Notes under the pieces: model-generated
What the model saw: only the letters and a program-made list of their open reading frames with translations
What the model was told of the DNA's origin: nothing
Database searches by the model: none
Shown: positions 1-7,792 of the stretch, piece after piece
How positions within the stretch are numbered: the first letter of the stretch is position 1
Layout: every line of letters starts with the position of its first letter
Source: Frankia alni
Lineage (GTDB): Bacteria > Actinomycetota > Actinomycetes > Frankiales > Frankiaceae
Assembly (NCBI GenBank): GCA_026225295.1
Contig: JAMFSN010000208.1
Location: 1 to 46,199, forward strand
Reading direction: 5' to 3'
DNA: 46,199 nt
Made by a program: the position numbers and the translations under genes

Positions 1-5
1 CCGCT

Positions 6-50
6 GGCCGCCGCGCACTGAAGCAGCGCGCGGCTCTTCAGCGGGCGGCC
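6..50 (-). terminator. hairpin just downstream of guaA
   Basis: Two nested inverted arms: GGCCGCC (6-12) with GGCGGCC (44-50), and CTGAAG (18-23) with CTTCAG (36-41). It lies directly after the guaA stop codon (52-54) and has no T-tract, as is usual for actinobacterial terminators. Termination is inferred from position. Confidence 0.55.
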
Positions 51-51
51 G

Positions 52-1635
52 TCACTCCCATTCGATGGTGCCGGGGGGCTTCGAGGTGATGTCGTAGACA
101 ACCCGGTTGACCTGCGATACCCCGTTGACCACCCGGTTGGAGATGCGTTCGAGCAGGTCGTAGGGCAGCCGGGCCCAGTCGGCGGTCATCGCGTCCTCGC
201 TGGTGACCGCGCGCAGCACGATCGGATGGCCGTAGGTCCGCTCGTCGCCCTGCACCCCGACCGACCGGACGTCGGCCAACAGCACCGCGAAGACCTGCCA
301 GATCTCCCGGTCGAGCCCGGCCCGGCGGATCTCGTCCCGGACGATCGCGTCGGCCTCCCGCAACAGCTCGAGCCGCTCCGGGGTCACGTCGCCGATGATG
401 CGGACCGCGAGCCCGGGACCGGGGAACGGTTGCCGCCAGACGATCTCGCTCGGCAGCCCGAGTTCCTCGCCGACCCGGCGGACCTCGTCCTTGAACAGCG
501 TGCGCAACGGCTCGACCAGGCTGAACTGCAGGTCATCGGGCAACCCGCCGACGTTGTGGTGCGACTTGATCTTCGCCGCGGTGGGTGAGCCGGATTCGAT
601 CACGTCCGGGTAGAGCGTGCCCTGGACCAGGAAGTCGATGGTCTGCCCGGCGGCCGAGGCCCGGGCCTCCAGATCGTGGGCCGCTTCCTCGAAGACCCGG
701 ATGAACTCCCGGCCGATGATCTTGCGCTTCTGCTCCGGCTCGCTGACCCCGCGCAGCGCGGCGGCGAACCGGTCGGCCGCCTTGACGTGGACCAGATCGA
801 CCCCGGTGGAGGCGACGAAATCCTCCTCCACCTGCGTCGCCTCGTCCTTTCGGAGCAGGCCGTGGTCGACGAAGACGCAGGTCAACTGGTCGCCCACCGC
901 CCGCGAGACCAGGGCGGCGGCGACCGCCGAGTCGACCCCCCCGGACAGGCCGCAGATCACCCGGCCCGACCCGACCTGGGCCCGGATCGCGGCCACGGCC
1001 TCGTCCACGATGTTGACCATCGTCCAGGTCGGGCGGCAGCCGGCCCCGTGGTAGAGGAACTGCCGCAGGACGTCGAGACCGCGCTCGGAGTGCACGACCT
1101 CCGGATGGAACTGGACCCCGAACAAGCCGCGGGCCGGATCCTCGAACCCGGCCACCGGGGTGGCGTCGGTCGCCGCGGTCACGGTGAACCCGGGCGGCGC
1201 GGCGGTCACGGTGTCGCCGTGCGACATCCACACCTGCCAGGCCGCCGGGCTGCCCGCGAACAGGACGCCGGGGGTGGCGACGGCCAACCGGGTCGCGCCG
1301 TACTCGGCGAGCCCGGTCCGCTCGACCACCCCGCCGAGCGCCCGGGCCATCACCTGATGGCCATAGCAGATGCCCAGGGTGGGAACACCCGCCGTCAGCA
1401 GGCCGGGATCGAGGGCCGGGGCACCGGGCGAGTACACCGATTTCGGTCCCCCGGACAGGATCACCGCCCGGGGCCGCTTGGCGAGCATCTCGGCGAGCGG
1501 CATGTCCCAGGGCACGATCTCGGAGTACACGTGGCACTCCCGGACCCGGCGCGCGATGAGCTGGGCGTACTGCGCCCCGAAGTCGACGACCAGGACCGTG
1601 TCGTAGCCGGGATGGTCGGTGCCGGAGGCGCTCAT
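52..1635 (-). CDS. guaA: GMP synthase (glutamine-hydrolysing)
   Basis: Converts XMP to GMP using ATP and glutamine, the last step of guanine nucleotide synthesis, in the cytosol. The 527-residue protein has the full class-I amidotransferase domain (nucleophile Cys in GICYGHQ, His-Pro-Glu in [10 protein letters not shown]), then the ATP pyrophosphatase P-loop ([14 protein letters not shown]) and the dimerisation domain ([11 protein letters not shown]) ending in IEWE. Length is normal for the family. The ATG at 1635 has no Shine-Dalgarno sequence but has a TAAAGT box ending six bases upstream, so the mRNA may be leaderless. The gene is divergent from the IclR-like gene. guaB and guaB3 are 13 kb away on the same strand. 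Confidence 0.98.
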   Translation of the reverse strand: MSASGTDHPGYDTVLVVDFGAQYAQLIARRVRECHVYSEIVPWDMPLAEMLAKRPRAVILSGGPKSVYSPGAPALDPGLLTAGVPTLGICYGHQVMARALGGVVERTGLAEYGATRLAVATPGVLFAGSPAAWQVWMSHGDTVTAAPPGFTVTAATDATPVAGFEDPARGLFGVQFHPEVVHSERGLDVLRQFLYHGAGCRPTWTMVNIVDEAVAAIRAQVGSGRVICGLSGGVDSAVAAALVSRAVGDQLTCVFVDHGLLRKDEATQVEEDFVASTGVDLVHVKAADRFAAALRGVSEPEQKRKIIGREFIRVFEEAAHDLEARASAAGQTIDFLVQGTLYPDVIESGSPTAAKIKSHHNVGGLPDDLQFSLVEPLRTLFKDEVRRVGEELGLPSEIVWRQPFPGPGLAVRIIGDVTPERLELLREADAIVRDEIRRAGLDREIWQVFAVLLADVRSVGVQGDERTYGHPIVLRAVTSEDAMTADWARLPYDLLERISNRVVNGVSQVNRVVYDITSKPPGTIEWE

Positions 1636-1641
1636 CGGGCC

Positions 1642-1647
1642 ACTTTA
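1642..1647 (-). promoter_or_regulatory. -10 box of guaA, leaderless type
   Basis: TAAAGT on the minus strand (TAnnnT consensus) is followed by exactly six bases and then the guaA ATG. This would place transcription start at or next to the A of ATG. No clear -35 is seen. Confidence 0.5.
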
Positions 1648-1715
1648 CGGGCGGGTGCGGCGACCGGGGCGACCCGCGCCCGCCCCACGGCGGGGGATAT
1701 GCACCGACCTGTGCG

Positions 1716-1737
1716 GCTTGTCGCCTGCCCGACAAGC
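1716..1737. promoter_or_regulatory. perfect inverted repeat between guaA and the IclR-like gene
   Basis: GCTTGTCG (1716-1723), six-base loop, CGACAAGC (1730-1737). It sits between two divergent genes, about 80 bp from the guaA start and 87 bp from the IclR-like start. It could be an operator for the neighbouring HTH protein or a hairpin in the leader. Function is inferred only from position. Confidence 0.4.
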
Positions 1738-1823
1738 GCCCGGCAACCGCCCCGCTGACCGTTAGCGTCACATCCCGTTACGGCGGCCGGTACCGGCGCC
1801 GTGGCCCACGAGAGGGGACGCGG

Positions 1824-2252
1824 GTGGGGACCCAGGAACGGGGCGTCGGTTCGGCCCGCAACGGCCCGGAAGCGGGCGGCGAAAACGCGCGGGACTTTGT
1901 TCAGTCCTTCGCCCGTGGTCTGTCCGTGATCCGCGCCTTCCCCGCCGACGGCACCGGGCTGACCCTGTCGGACGTGGCGCGCTCGACCGGCCTGCCCCGG
2001 GCGGCGGCCCGCCGCTTCCTGCTCACTCTGGAAACGCTCGGCTACGTGCGGTGCACGGGACGCATCTTCAGCCTGACCCCGCAGGTGCTCGAACTGAGCC
2101 ACGGCTACCTGGCCGGCTCCGGTCGGACGGACCTTCTCGAGGCCATCAACACCAGCATCCCGAATGCCCGGATAAACGATGCCGACCTGCGACAACTGGT
2201 GATTCCACGACTGATGGCGCCCGGCCGGGCCGACGCGGCGGAGCTGGGCTGA
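1824..2252 (+). CDS. IclR-type HTH protein lacking the effector domain
   Basis: A 142-residue protein. Residues about 25-97 match the N-terminal winged-helix domain of IclR regulators of the PcaR/PobR kind (FVQSFARGLSVIRAF, then LTLSDVARSTGLPRAAARRF, then YVRCTGRIFSLTPQVLEL). In full-length IclR proteins (about 250 residues) a GAF-like effector domain follows. Here the reading frame leaves the family after residue about 97 and ends in an unrelated tail (INDADLRQLVIPRL). I see no remnant of the effector domain in other frames downstream. The GTG start has a good RBS (GAGAGGGG, 1810-1817). It may be a functional DNA-binding-only protein or the remains of a truncated regulator. The target is unknown. 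Confidence 0.7.
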   Translation: MGTQERGVGSARNGPEAGGENARDFVQSFARGLSVIRAFPADGTGLTLSDVARSTGLPRAAARRFLLTLETLGYVRCTGRIFSLTPQVLELSHGYLAGSGRTDLLEAINTSIPNARINDADLRQLVIPRLMAPGRADAAELG

Positions 2253-2392
2253 CCGTCGGCGCGTCGAGCGGCCGGGCCGCCCGCGACCAACGTCGGTAGT
2301 CGCCGCCGGGCAGTACGGGGGGTGACGCGAACCGGTGTCAATGCCGCCCGGACGGGGCCCGCGCGCCGAGCGGCGGTGGTCGGCGGGTAGCC

Positions 2393-2425
2393 CTTGTGGG
2401 CCGACCCGACGGGCCCTGCCACAAG
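2393..2425 (+). terminator. possible terminator of the IclR-like gene
   Basis: Arms CTTGTGG (2393-2399) and CCACAAG (2419-2425), with GGGCC/GGCCC pairing available inside. It lies about 140 bp after the stop codon, so the link to that gene is weak. Confidence 0.3.
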
Positions 2426-2492
2426 CACCCCGAACCGGACACCTACGCTACGACGGACACCTATCGGCAAAGGTCGTCCTGCCGCTAAGGTG

Positions 2493-2540
2493 CCTCACGA
2501 GATACATCCCTCACGAGACACATCCCTTACGAGACGCACC
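2493..2540 (+). repeat. three 16-bp tandem direct repeats upstream of cvnA
   Basis: Copies at 2493-2508, 2509-2524 and 2525-2540 follow CCTCACGAGAYACATC, with one or two changes in the third. They end 71 bp before the cvnA start. A 16-bp period is about one and a half helical turns. They could be an operator array or a leader element. Confidence 0.75.
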
Positions 2541-2611
2541 CCCGGGGCCTGAAACGCGGGCCACTCTGGTACGACGATACCCCGGTAGCCGGCGGAGAGG
2601 TTGCGAAGGAA

Positions 2612-5600
2612 GTGCGCACACAACCGGTTGGCACCACCGACATCGATGCCGGTGGGGGTGCGACGGCGGTCGCGCCCGCCCCCTACCCGGAGGACGAGCG
2701 CCGACACCGCTCCGCCGGACCTTTCGATGCGGAACCGACCGCACTGCGCCGCACGCTGTCCACGCTGCGCGACCCGACGGGCTGGCGCGTCCGGACCAAG
2801 CTGATCGCCATCCTGGTGGTGCCGGTCATCGCCATCCTGGTGTTCGCGGGCAACGGGGCGGCCTCCCTGCTGACCAGCACCCGCGACGTGAACCGGATCG
2901 ACCGCCTCGACAACCTCAGCCAGCAGGCGCTGACCCTGTCGCTGGCCTTGGCGTACGAGCGCACCTACACGGTCGGGGCGATCGCGGCGGCCGACGCCAA
3001 GAACTCCGGGGTCACGAGTGCGTCCTCCAGCACCGGTACCGACACCAGTGTCATCAAGCAGCGCCGGGCTGACGTCGACCGCCTGATCGGTCCGTTCGAG
3101 GCGAAACTGAGGGCCGACGAGGGCTCCCTGTCGCCGGCCGCCCGGGCGATCGCCCTGTCCGCCCAGGACCGGCTGGACCGACTTTCCGGCCTGCGCGCGG
3201 CCGTCCTGACGATGCGTTCGATGGACTCGGCCCAACAGGCCTACACGACCGTCATCGACGGACTCACCAACCTGATCGGCGAGATCCCCCAGGGCAACGA
3301 CGACCGGACCTTGAACGCGTCCGTCCAGGCCGCGAGCGCGTTGGCTCAGGGTGGCGAGCTGGTGGCCCAGGAGTGGAGCCAGATCTACGGCCAGCTGCAG
3401 GCGCAGGCGGCCAACCCGACCGGCGTCACTTTCACCGCGGCCAACTTCCGCGCGTTCCTGAGCCTGGACACCCAGAAGGACAACGCGTTCGGGATCTTCC
3501 AGGACGCCGCCACCCCGAGCCAGACCGACCAGTACCGGGCGTTGCTGGCCAACGACGACGTCGCCCTGTCGAGCGACTACATCGAGGCCGTCCTCACCGC
3601 CCCGACCGGCCAGCCGCTTCCGACCAGCGTCCCAGCGGACAAGTGGGCGCAGTCGATGCACGTCTACGTCCAGCAGGTCGACAACCTCGCCTCGGACGTC
3701 CTGCTGCAGGCCAGCCACGGCCGGATCGACCAGCTGCGCAGCAACCTGCAGCGCCGCGCGTTGATCACCAGCCTACTGATCGTCCTGGTGCTCGGCGCGG
3801 CCCTGATCACCGCGGTGATCGTCGCCCGCTCGCTGGTCCGACCGCTGTTCGCGCTGCGGGGGGCGGCCCTGGACGTCGCCGGTCGACGCCTACCCGAGGC
3901 GGTCCGGCGATTGCGGGACTCTACCGATCAACGCATCGACGCCGACATCGAATCGGTGGGTATCGACACCGACGAGGAGATCGGCGAAGTCGCCCGGGCC
4001 TTCGACGAGGTGCACCGCGAAGCGGTCCGGCTGGCCTCCGAGCAGGCCGTCCTGCGAAACAACGTCAACGCGATGTTCGTGAACCTCTCCCGCCGCAGCC
4101 AGGGGCTGGTCGAGCGCCAGCTCCGGCTCATCGACGATCTGGAGAACCGCGAGCAGGACCCCGACCAGCTGTCCAACCTGTTCAAGCTCGACCACCTGGC
4201 CACCCGTATGCGGCGGAACAACGAGAGCCTGCTGGTGCTGGCGGGCACCGACACGGCCCGGCGCTGGAGCCACCCGGTGCCCATCAACGAAGTCGTGCTG
4301 GCCGCGGTCTCCGAGGTGGAGCAGTACACCCGGGTCAAGCAGACCGGCGCCGCCAGCCTGTCGATCGCCGGCCACGCCGTCAGCGACGTCGTCCACCTCA
4401 TCGCCGAGCTGCTCGAGAACGCGACCGCCTACTCGCCGCCGGCCACCGAGGTCTCGGTGATGAGTCACTCCCTCGGCCCCGGCGCCGGGGCGATGATCGA
4501 GATCGTCGACCACGGCATCGGCATGCCGGCCAAGGACCTGGAGCGGGTCAACGAGCGGCTGGCCAGCCCGCCGGTCATCGACGTGACCGTCTCCCGGACG
4601 ATGGGCCTGTTCGCGGTCGGCCGGCTCGCCGGCCGGCACGGCATCCGCGCCCAGCTCCGGGAATCCGACACGGGCGGCATCACCGCGCTCGTCCGGCTGC
4701 CGGCCCGCGTCGTCACCGGGGAGGACCCCGCCGACGGCCACGAGCTGGAGAACGAGACCACCGTCAACACCCGGGCGCTGCCCCGGGGCAACGCTCCGGA
4801 CCTCGGCCGCCCGGCCCTGGGGGCCGGCGACTCCGGGGCATTCCCCCTGGTCGGAGCGGGTACGAACGGAAACGGAGCCGGCTACGGAGCCAGCCTGAAC
4901 GGCAACCACGGCCCCGACCAGGACGACGATCTGGCCGATCTCGGTGAGATCACCGCCAACAGCTTCCTCGACGCCGATGCGGACGAGACGGCCGGGCGGC
5001 GCGACGACCGGGGCGCCTTCGAGCCGTTCAACGGTGGCGACCGCGATGACGACCGTCGCCGGCCGAACCCGGCTCCGGCCCGCTCGTCGTTCGAACCCCG
5101 CACCGCCGAGGATCCGCCGACCGGACCCGTCCGGCCCTTCACCGGACCGCAGCGGATACCGTCCGACGACGACCTGGCCGGGGCGGCCGGGTCCCGCAAC
5201 GGCTACCTGTCCAACGGTTTCGGCCCGAACGGGTACAGCCCCGACGTCCGCGAGGCCCAGCCCGGTCCGGACGCCCCGCCCCTGCCGCGCCGCGACCTGG
5301 GTGGTCGGTACCAGGGCCCGTCGGATCGCCCGAACCAGGGCTACACCGAGCCGGACCCCTCGATGACCGGCCCGATCGTGACCGGCCCGAGCTTCGTCCC
5401 GGGGACGGACCGGACCGACTACACCGGCTCCGACCTGACCGGCCCGATCCCGACCGGAACCGGTCCGCAGTTCCGCGATCCGAGCTTCACGGATCCGAAC
5501 TTCAGCGGACCGAACTTCACCGGCGCGGACTACCCGGATCCGAACTTCACGGATCCGAACCTCGTCCGACGGGACGACACCGGCCCGATCGGCCAGGCGC

Positions 5601-6325
5601 CGGCCGGTCGGACCGCGCAGCAGCCCACCCACGAGTCCGAACCGGCCGACGGTGACGCGGGCCCGGAGGAGACCGACGCGACGCCGATCTTCGACTCGGT
5701 CTCGGCCTGGTTCCAGCGCCGGACTCCGAACGACCCGCCGGCCCAGGTCGGCGCGGTCGCGGAGCCCCCGGCGGCCCCGGCCCGGCAACCGGCGCCTCCG
5801 AGCGCCCCCCCGACGCCGAAGCCGACGCCGGCTCCGGCCCAGTCCAACCGGCCCGGAATCCCGCCGGTCCGGCGCCCCGGCGTCCCGCAGACCGCCAGCA
5901 GCGCGGGCGGGGTACCGTCGTCCTTCGGGTCGGTACCGGACGCGGGTCGCTCGACGAACGGTGGTTACGCTGGCCGACCGGCCCCCGAGCGGGCCCCGGC
6001 CCCCACCCCGCAACCGGCGGTGGCGGCCGCGACGTCCGAACCGTCCTGGAGTTCGGCGGCCGATGAGGGATGGCGGGCCGCCGAGGCGGCGAGGGAGGCC
6101 GCGAACGCGGGCACGACCCGGTCGGGGCTACCGATCCGGACCCCGAAGGCCAACCTTGTACCGGGCACGGCGGAAGCCACGCCGCGCCGACCCGCCGCCG
6201 ATCCGACGTCCCGATCGCCAGAAGCGGTCGGGGGCCGGCTCGCAAGCTTCTACCAGGGAGTGCGCCAGGCACGAGAGAGCGGTACCGACAACGACGGTGG
6301 ACGCGATGCCCGGGAGAACATGTGA
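2612..6325 (+). CDS. cvnA: CvnA-type sensor histidine kinase with nitrate/nitrite-sensing-like domain
   Basis: A 1237-residue membrane histidine kinase of the conservon family, in which the kinase forms a membrane complex with the roadblock, DUF742 and GTPase partners encoded just downstream. Order: cytoplasmic N-terminus, TM1 (about 64-86), extracellular helical NIT-type sensing region (about 90-380), TM2 (about 383-408), HAMP, a dimerisation helix with LDHLATRMRRNNE, and an HATPase_c domain (about 590-705) with N-box HLIAELLENAT and G1-box DHGIGM. About 530 residues of Pro/Gly/Asp-rich disordered tail follow, containing FTDPNF-like repeats (coding 5470-5560). Streptomyces CvnA proteins have similar but often shorter tails. 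Start: GTG 2612, with GGAGAGG at 2593-2599. Its stop overlaps the cvnB start. Confidence 0.9.
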   Translation: MRTQPVGTTDIDAGGGATAVAPAPYPEDERRHRSAGPFDAEPTALRRTLSTLRDPTGWRVRTKLIAILVVPVIAILVFAGNGAASLLTSTRDVNRIDRLDNLSQQALTLSLALAYERTYTVGAIAAADAKNSGVTSASSSTGTDTSVIKQRRADVDRLIGPFEAKLRADEGSLSPAARAIALSAQDRLDRLSGLRAAVLTMRSMDSAQQAYTTVIDGLTNLIGEIPQGNDDRTLNASVQAASALAQGGELVAQEWSQIYGQLQAQAANPTGVTFTAANFRAFLSLDTQKDNAFGIFQDAATPSQTDQYRALLANDDVALSSDYIEAVLTAPTGQPLPTSVPADKWAQSMHVYVQQVDNLASDVLLQASHGRIDQLRSNLQRRALITSLLIVLVLGAALITAVIVARSLVRPLFALRGAALDVAGRRLPEAVRRLRDSTDQRIDADIESVGIDTDEEIGEVARAFDEVHREAVRLASEQAVLRNNVNAMFVNLSRRSQGLVERQLRLIDDLENREQDPDQLSNLFKLDHLATRMRRNNESLLVLAGTDTARRWSHPVPINEVVLAAVSEVEQYTRVKQTGAASLSIAGHAVSDVVHLIAELLENATAYSPPATEVSVMSHSLGPGAGAMIEIVDHGIGMPAKDLERVNERLASPPVIDVTVSRTMGLFAVGRLAGRHGIRAQLRESDTGGITALVRLPARVVTGEDPADGHELENETTVNTRALPRGNAPDLGRPALGAGDSGAFPLVGAGTNGNGAGYGASLNGNHGPDQDDDLADLGEITANSFLDADADETAGRRDDRGAFEPFNGGDRDDDRRRPNPAPARSSFEPRTAEDPPTGPVRPFTGPQRIPSDDDLAGAAGSRNGYLSNGFGPNGYSPDVREAQPGPDAPPLPRRDLGGRYQGPSDRPNQGYTEPDPSMTGPIVTGPSFVPGTDRTDYTGSDLTGPIPTGTGPQFRDPSFTDPNFSGPNFTGADYPDPNFTDPNLVRRDDTGPIGQAPAGRTAQQPTHESEPADGDAGPEETDATPIFDSVSAWFQRRTPNDPPAQVGAVAEPPAAPARQPAPPSAPPTPKPTPAPAQSNRPGIPPVRRPGVPQTASSAGGVPSSFGSVPDAGRSTNGGYAGRPAPERAPAPTPQPAVAAATSEPSWSSAADEGWRAAEAAREAANAGTTRSGLPIRTPKANLVPGTAEATPRRPAADPTSRSPEAVGGRLASFYQGVRQARESGTDNDGGRDARENM

Positions 6326-6744
6326 GCCGCTATTCCTCAGACGCCCAGAACCTCAACTGGCTGATCAACAACTTCGTCGACCGGGTCCCCGGCGTCGCCC
6401 ACACGGTGGTGGTGTCCGCTGACGGCCTCCTCCTGGCCGTTTCGGACGGTTTCCCGCGGGATAGGGCCGACCAGCTCGCCGCGGTCGCCTCCGGGCTCGT
6501 GAGCCTCACCCAGGGGGCAGCCCGCGTCTTCGAGGCGGGCACCGTGACCCAGACCGTGGTGGAGATGGAGGGCGGCTTCCTGTTCATCATGGCGATCAGT
6601 GACGGCGCCTGCATGGCCGTGCTGGCCGCGCCCTCCTGCGACATCGGTCTGGTCGGGTACGAGATGGCCCTGCTCGTCAGTCGCGCCAAGGACGTCCTGA
6701 CTCCGGCGCTGCGAGCGGAGCTCCAGGGCACCCTTCCCCGGTGA
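6322..6744 (+). CDS. cvnB: roadblock/LC7 domain protein (CvnB)
   Basis: A 140-residue roadblock/LC7 protein (LNWLINNFVDRVPGVAHTVV, ADGLLLAVSDGF, and GFLFIMAISDGACMAVLA), the expected small alpha/beta partner of the conservon GTPase. I place the start at GTG 6322, which overlaps the cvnA TGA as GTGA. An RBS (CGGGAGAA, 6311-6318) precedes it, and the encoded MSRYSSDAQNLNWL is the usual family start. Longer upstream reading in this frame is not homologous. The overlap implies translational coupling. Confidence 0.93.
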   Translation: MSRYSSDAQNLNWLINNFVDRVPGVAHTVVVSADGLLLAVSDGFPRDRADQLAAVASGLVSLTQGAARVFEAGTVTQTVVEMEGGFLFIMAISDGACMAVLAAPSCDIGLVGYEMALLVSRAKDVLTPALRAELQGTLPR

Positions 6745-6769
6745 GCGGGTTAGGGCAGGGAGAGTCAGG

Positions 6770-7129
6770 GTGAGCATCGATCCCGAGAATGCCCCGGGGC
6801 CGGTGGTCCGTCCGTACGCCATGACCGGCGGACGGGTCCGGTCCCGGTACGAGCTTGCGATCGAGGCGCTCGTCTTCACCACTCCGGTGGGCGAGGAGCG
6901 TTCCTCGGAGCTGGCCATGGAACAACAGACGATCGCCGCGATGTGCCGGTCGGTCCGGTCCATCGCCGAGATCGCCGCCGGCCTGCGCGTGCCCCTCGGT
7001 GTCGCGCGCGTGCTCGTCGGCGACATGGCGGACGAGGGGTTCGTCCGCGTCCACAAGCAGCCGGATCGCGACGATGCGCAGGATCTCGCGCTGCTCGAAA
7101 GGGTACTCAGTGGCCTTCGAAAGCTCTGA
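6770..7129 (+). CDS. cvnC: DUF742 protein (CvnC)
   Basis: A 119-residue DUF742 protein. It contains the typical VRPYAMTGGRVRSRYELAIEA opening (first 20 or so family residues) and a C-terminal winged-helix-like part (RSIAEIAAGLRVPLGVARVL, then VGDMADEGFVRVH). It is the third conservon component. The biochemical role is unknown, although family members interact with CvnB and CvnD. GTG start with RBS CAGGGAGAG (6756-6764). The 3' end overlaps cvnD by 20 bp. Confidence 0.92.
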   Translation: MSIDPENAPGPVVRPYAMTGGRVRSRYELAIEALVFTTPVGEERSSELAMEQQTIAAMCRSVRSIAEIAAGLRVPLGVARVLVGDMADEGFVRVHKQPDRDDAQDLALLERVLSGLRKL

Positions 7130-7706
7130 CCGGCGGGCGGTCGACGCCAGCGTCGCGACAACCTCGGTGAAAATCGTGGTCGCGGGCGGCTTCGGCGCGG
7201 GGAAGACGACCTTCGTCGGCTCCGTCTCCGAGATCGTTCCGCTACGGACGGAAGCGGTGATGACCGAGGCCGGCGCGCACGTGGACGACCTTGCCCATCT
7301 CACCGACAAACGCACCACCACGGTCGCGATGGACTTCGGCCGGGTCTCGCTCGACGAGGACCTGATCCTCTATCTGTTCGGGACCCCCGGCCAGTACCGC
7401 TTCTGGTTCATGTGGGACGACATCGTGCGCGGCGCCATCGGCGCCATCGTGCTGGCCGACACCCGCCGCCTCGCGGACTGCTTCGCGGCGGTCGACTACT
7501 TCGAGCAGCGGCGGTTGCCGTTCGTCGTCGGGGTGAACTGCTTCGACGGCGTCCTGCGCCACTCGGTCGATGAGGTGCGCGAAGCGCTCCAGATCGACGG
7601 GGCGGTCCCGATCATCACCTGTGACGCCCGGGACCGGGCGTCCACCAAGACCGCGCTCATCGCGGTCGTCCAGCACACGATGTCCCGGGCCACCGCCGGC
7701 ACCTGA
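7110..7706 (+). CDS. cvnD: conservon small GTPase (CvnD)
   Basis: A 198-residue Ras-like ATP/GTP-binding protein. Walker A is GGFGAGKT (about residues 26-33), the switch-II/G3 motif is GTPGQ (91-95), and the G4 position reads NCFD where classical GTPases have NKxD, as in many conservon GTPases. GTG 7110 is chosen because it lies inside the 3' end of cvnC, is preceded by GAAAGGG (7097-7103), and gives a normal family length. The longer upstream frame is only the shadow of cvnC. It is the last gene of the operon and is followed by a strong hairpin. Confidence 0.93.
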   Translation: MAFESSDRRAVDASVATTSVKIVVAGGFGAGKTTFVGSVSEIVPLRTEAVMTEAGAHVDDLAHLTDKRTTTVAMDFGRVSLDEDLILYLFGTPGQYRFWFMWDDIVRGAIGAIVLADTRRLADCFAAVDYFEQRRLPFVVGVNCFDGVLRHSVDEVREALQIDGAVPIITCDARDRASTKTALIAVVQHTMSRATAGT

Positions 7707-7731
7707 CGCGGCGCACGGAGGTCCACCCGAC

Positions 7732-7773
7732 CCCGAAACGCCGCCCCTCGGTTCCGGGGGGCGGCGTTTCGGG
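7732..7773. terminator. bidirectional terminator between cvnD and the binding-protein gene
   Basis: A perfect 15-bp stem (7732-7746 with 7759-7773, arm CCCGAAACGCCGCCC) with a 12-base loop, lying between two convergent genes. There is no T-tract. Confidence 0.85.
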
Positions 7774-7792
7774 CTGGCCGGCGTTTCCGGTT

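Larger units (their letters stand above)
2253..2611. other. 359-bp intergenic region upstream of cvnA
   Basis: I see no gene here. It holds a possible hairpin after the IclR-like gene (2393-2425), two copies of GGACACCTA about 22 bp apart (around 2437-2465), and a triple tandem repeat (2493-2540). A TAAGGT (2486-2491) just before the repeat could be a -10 element, which would place the repeats in the cvnA leader. This is tentative. Confidence 0.5.
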
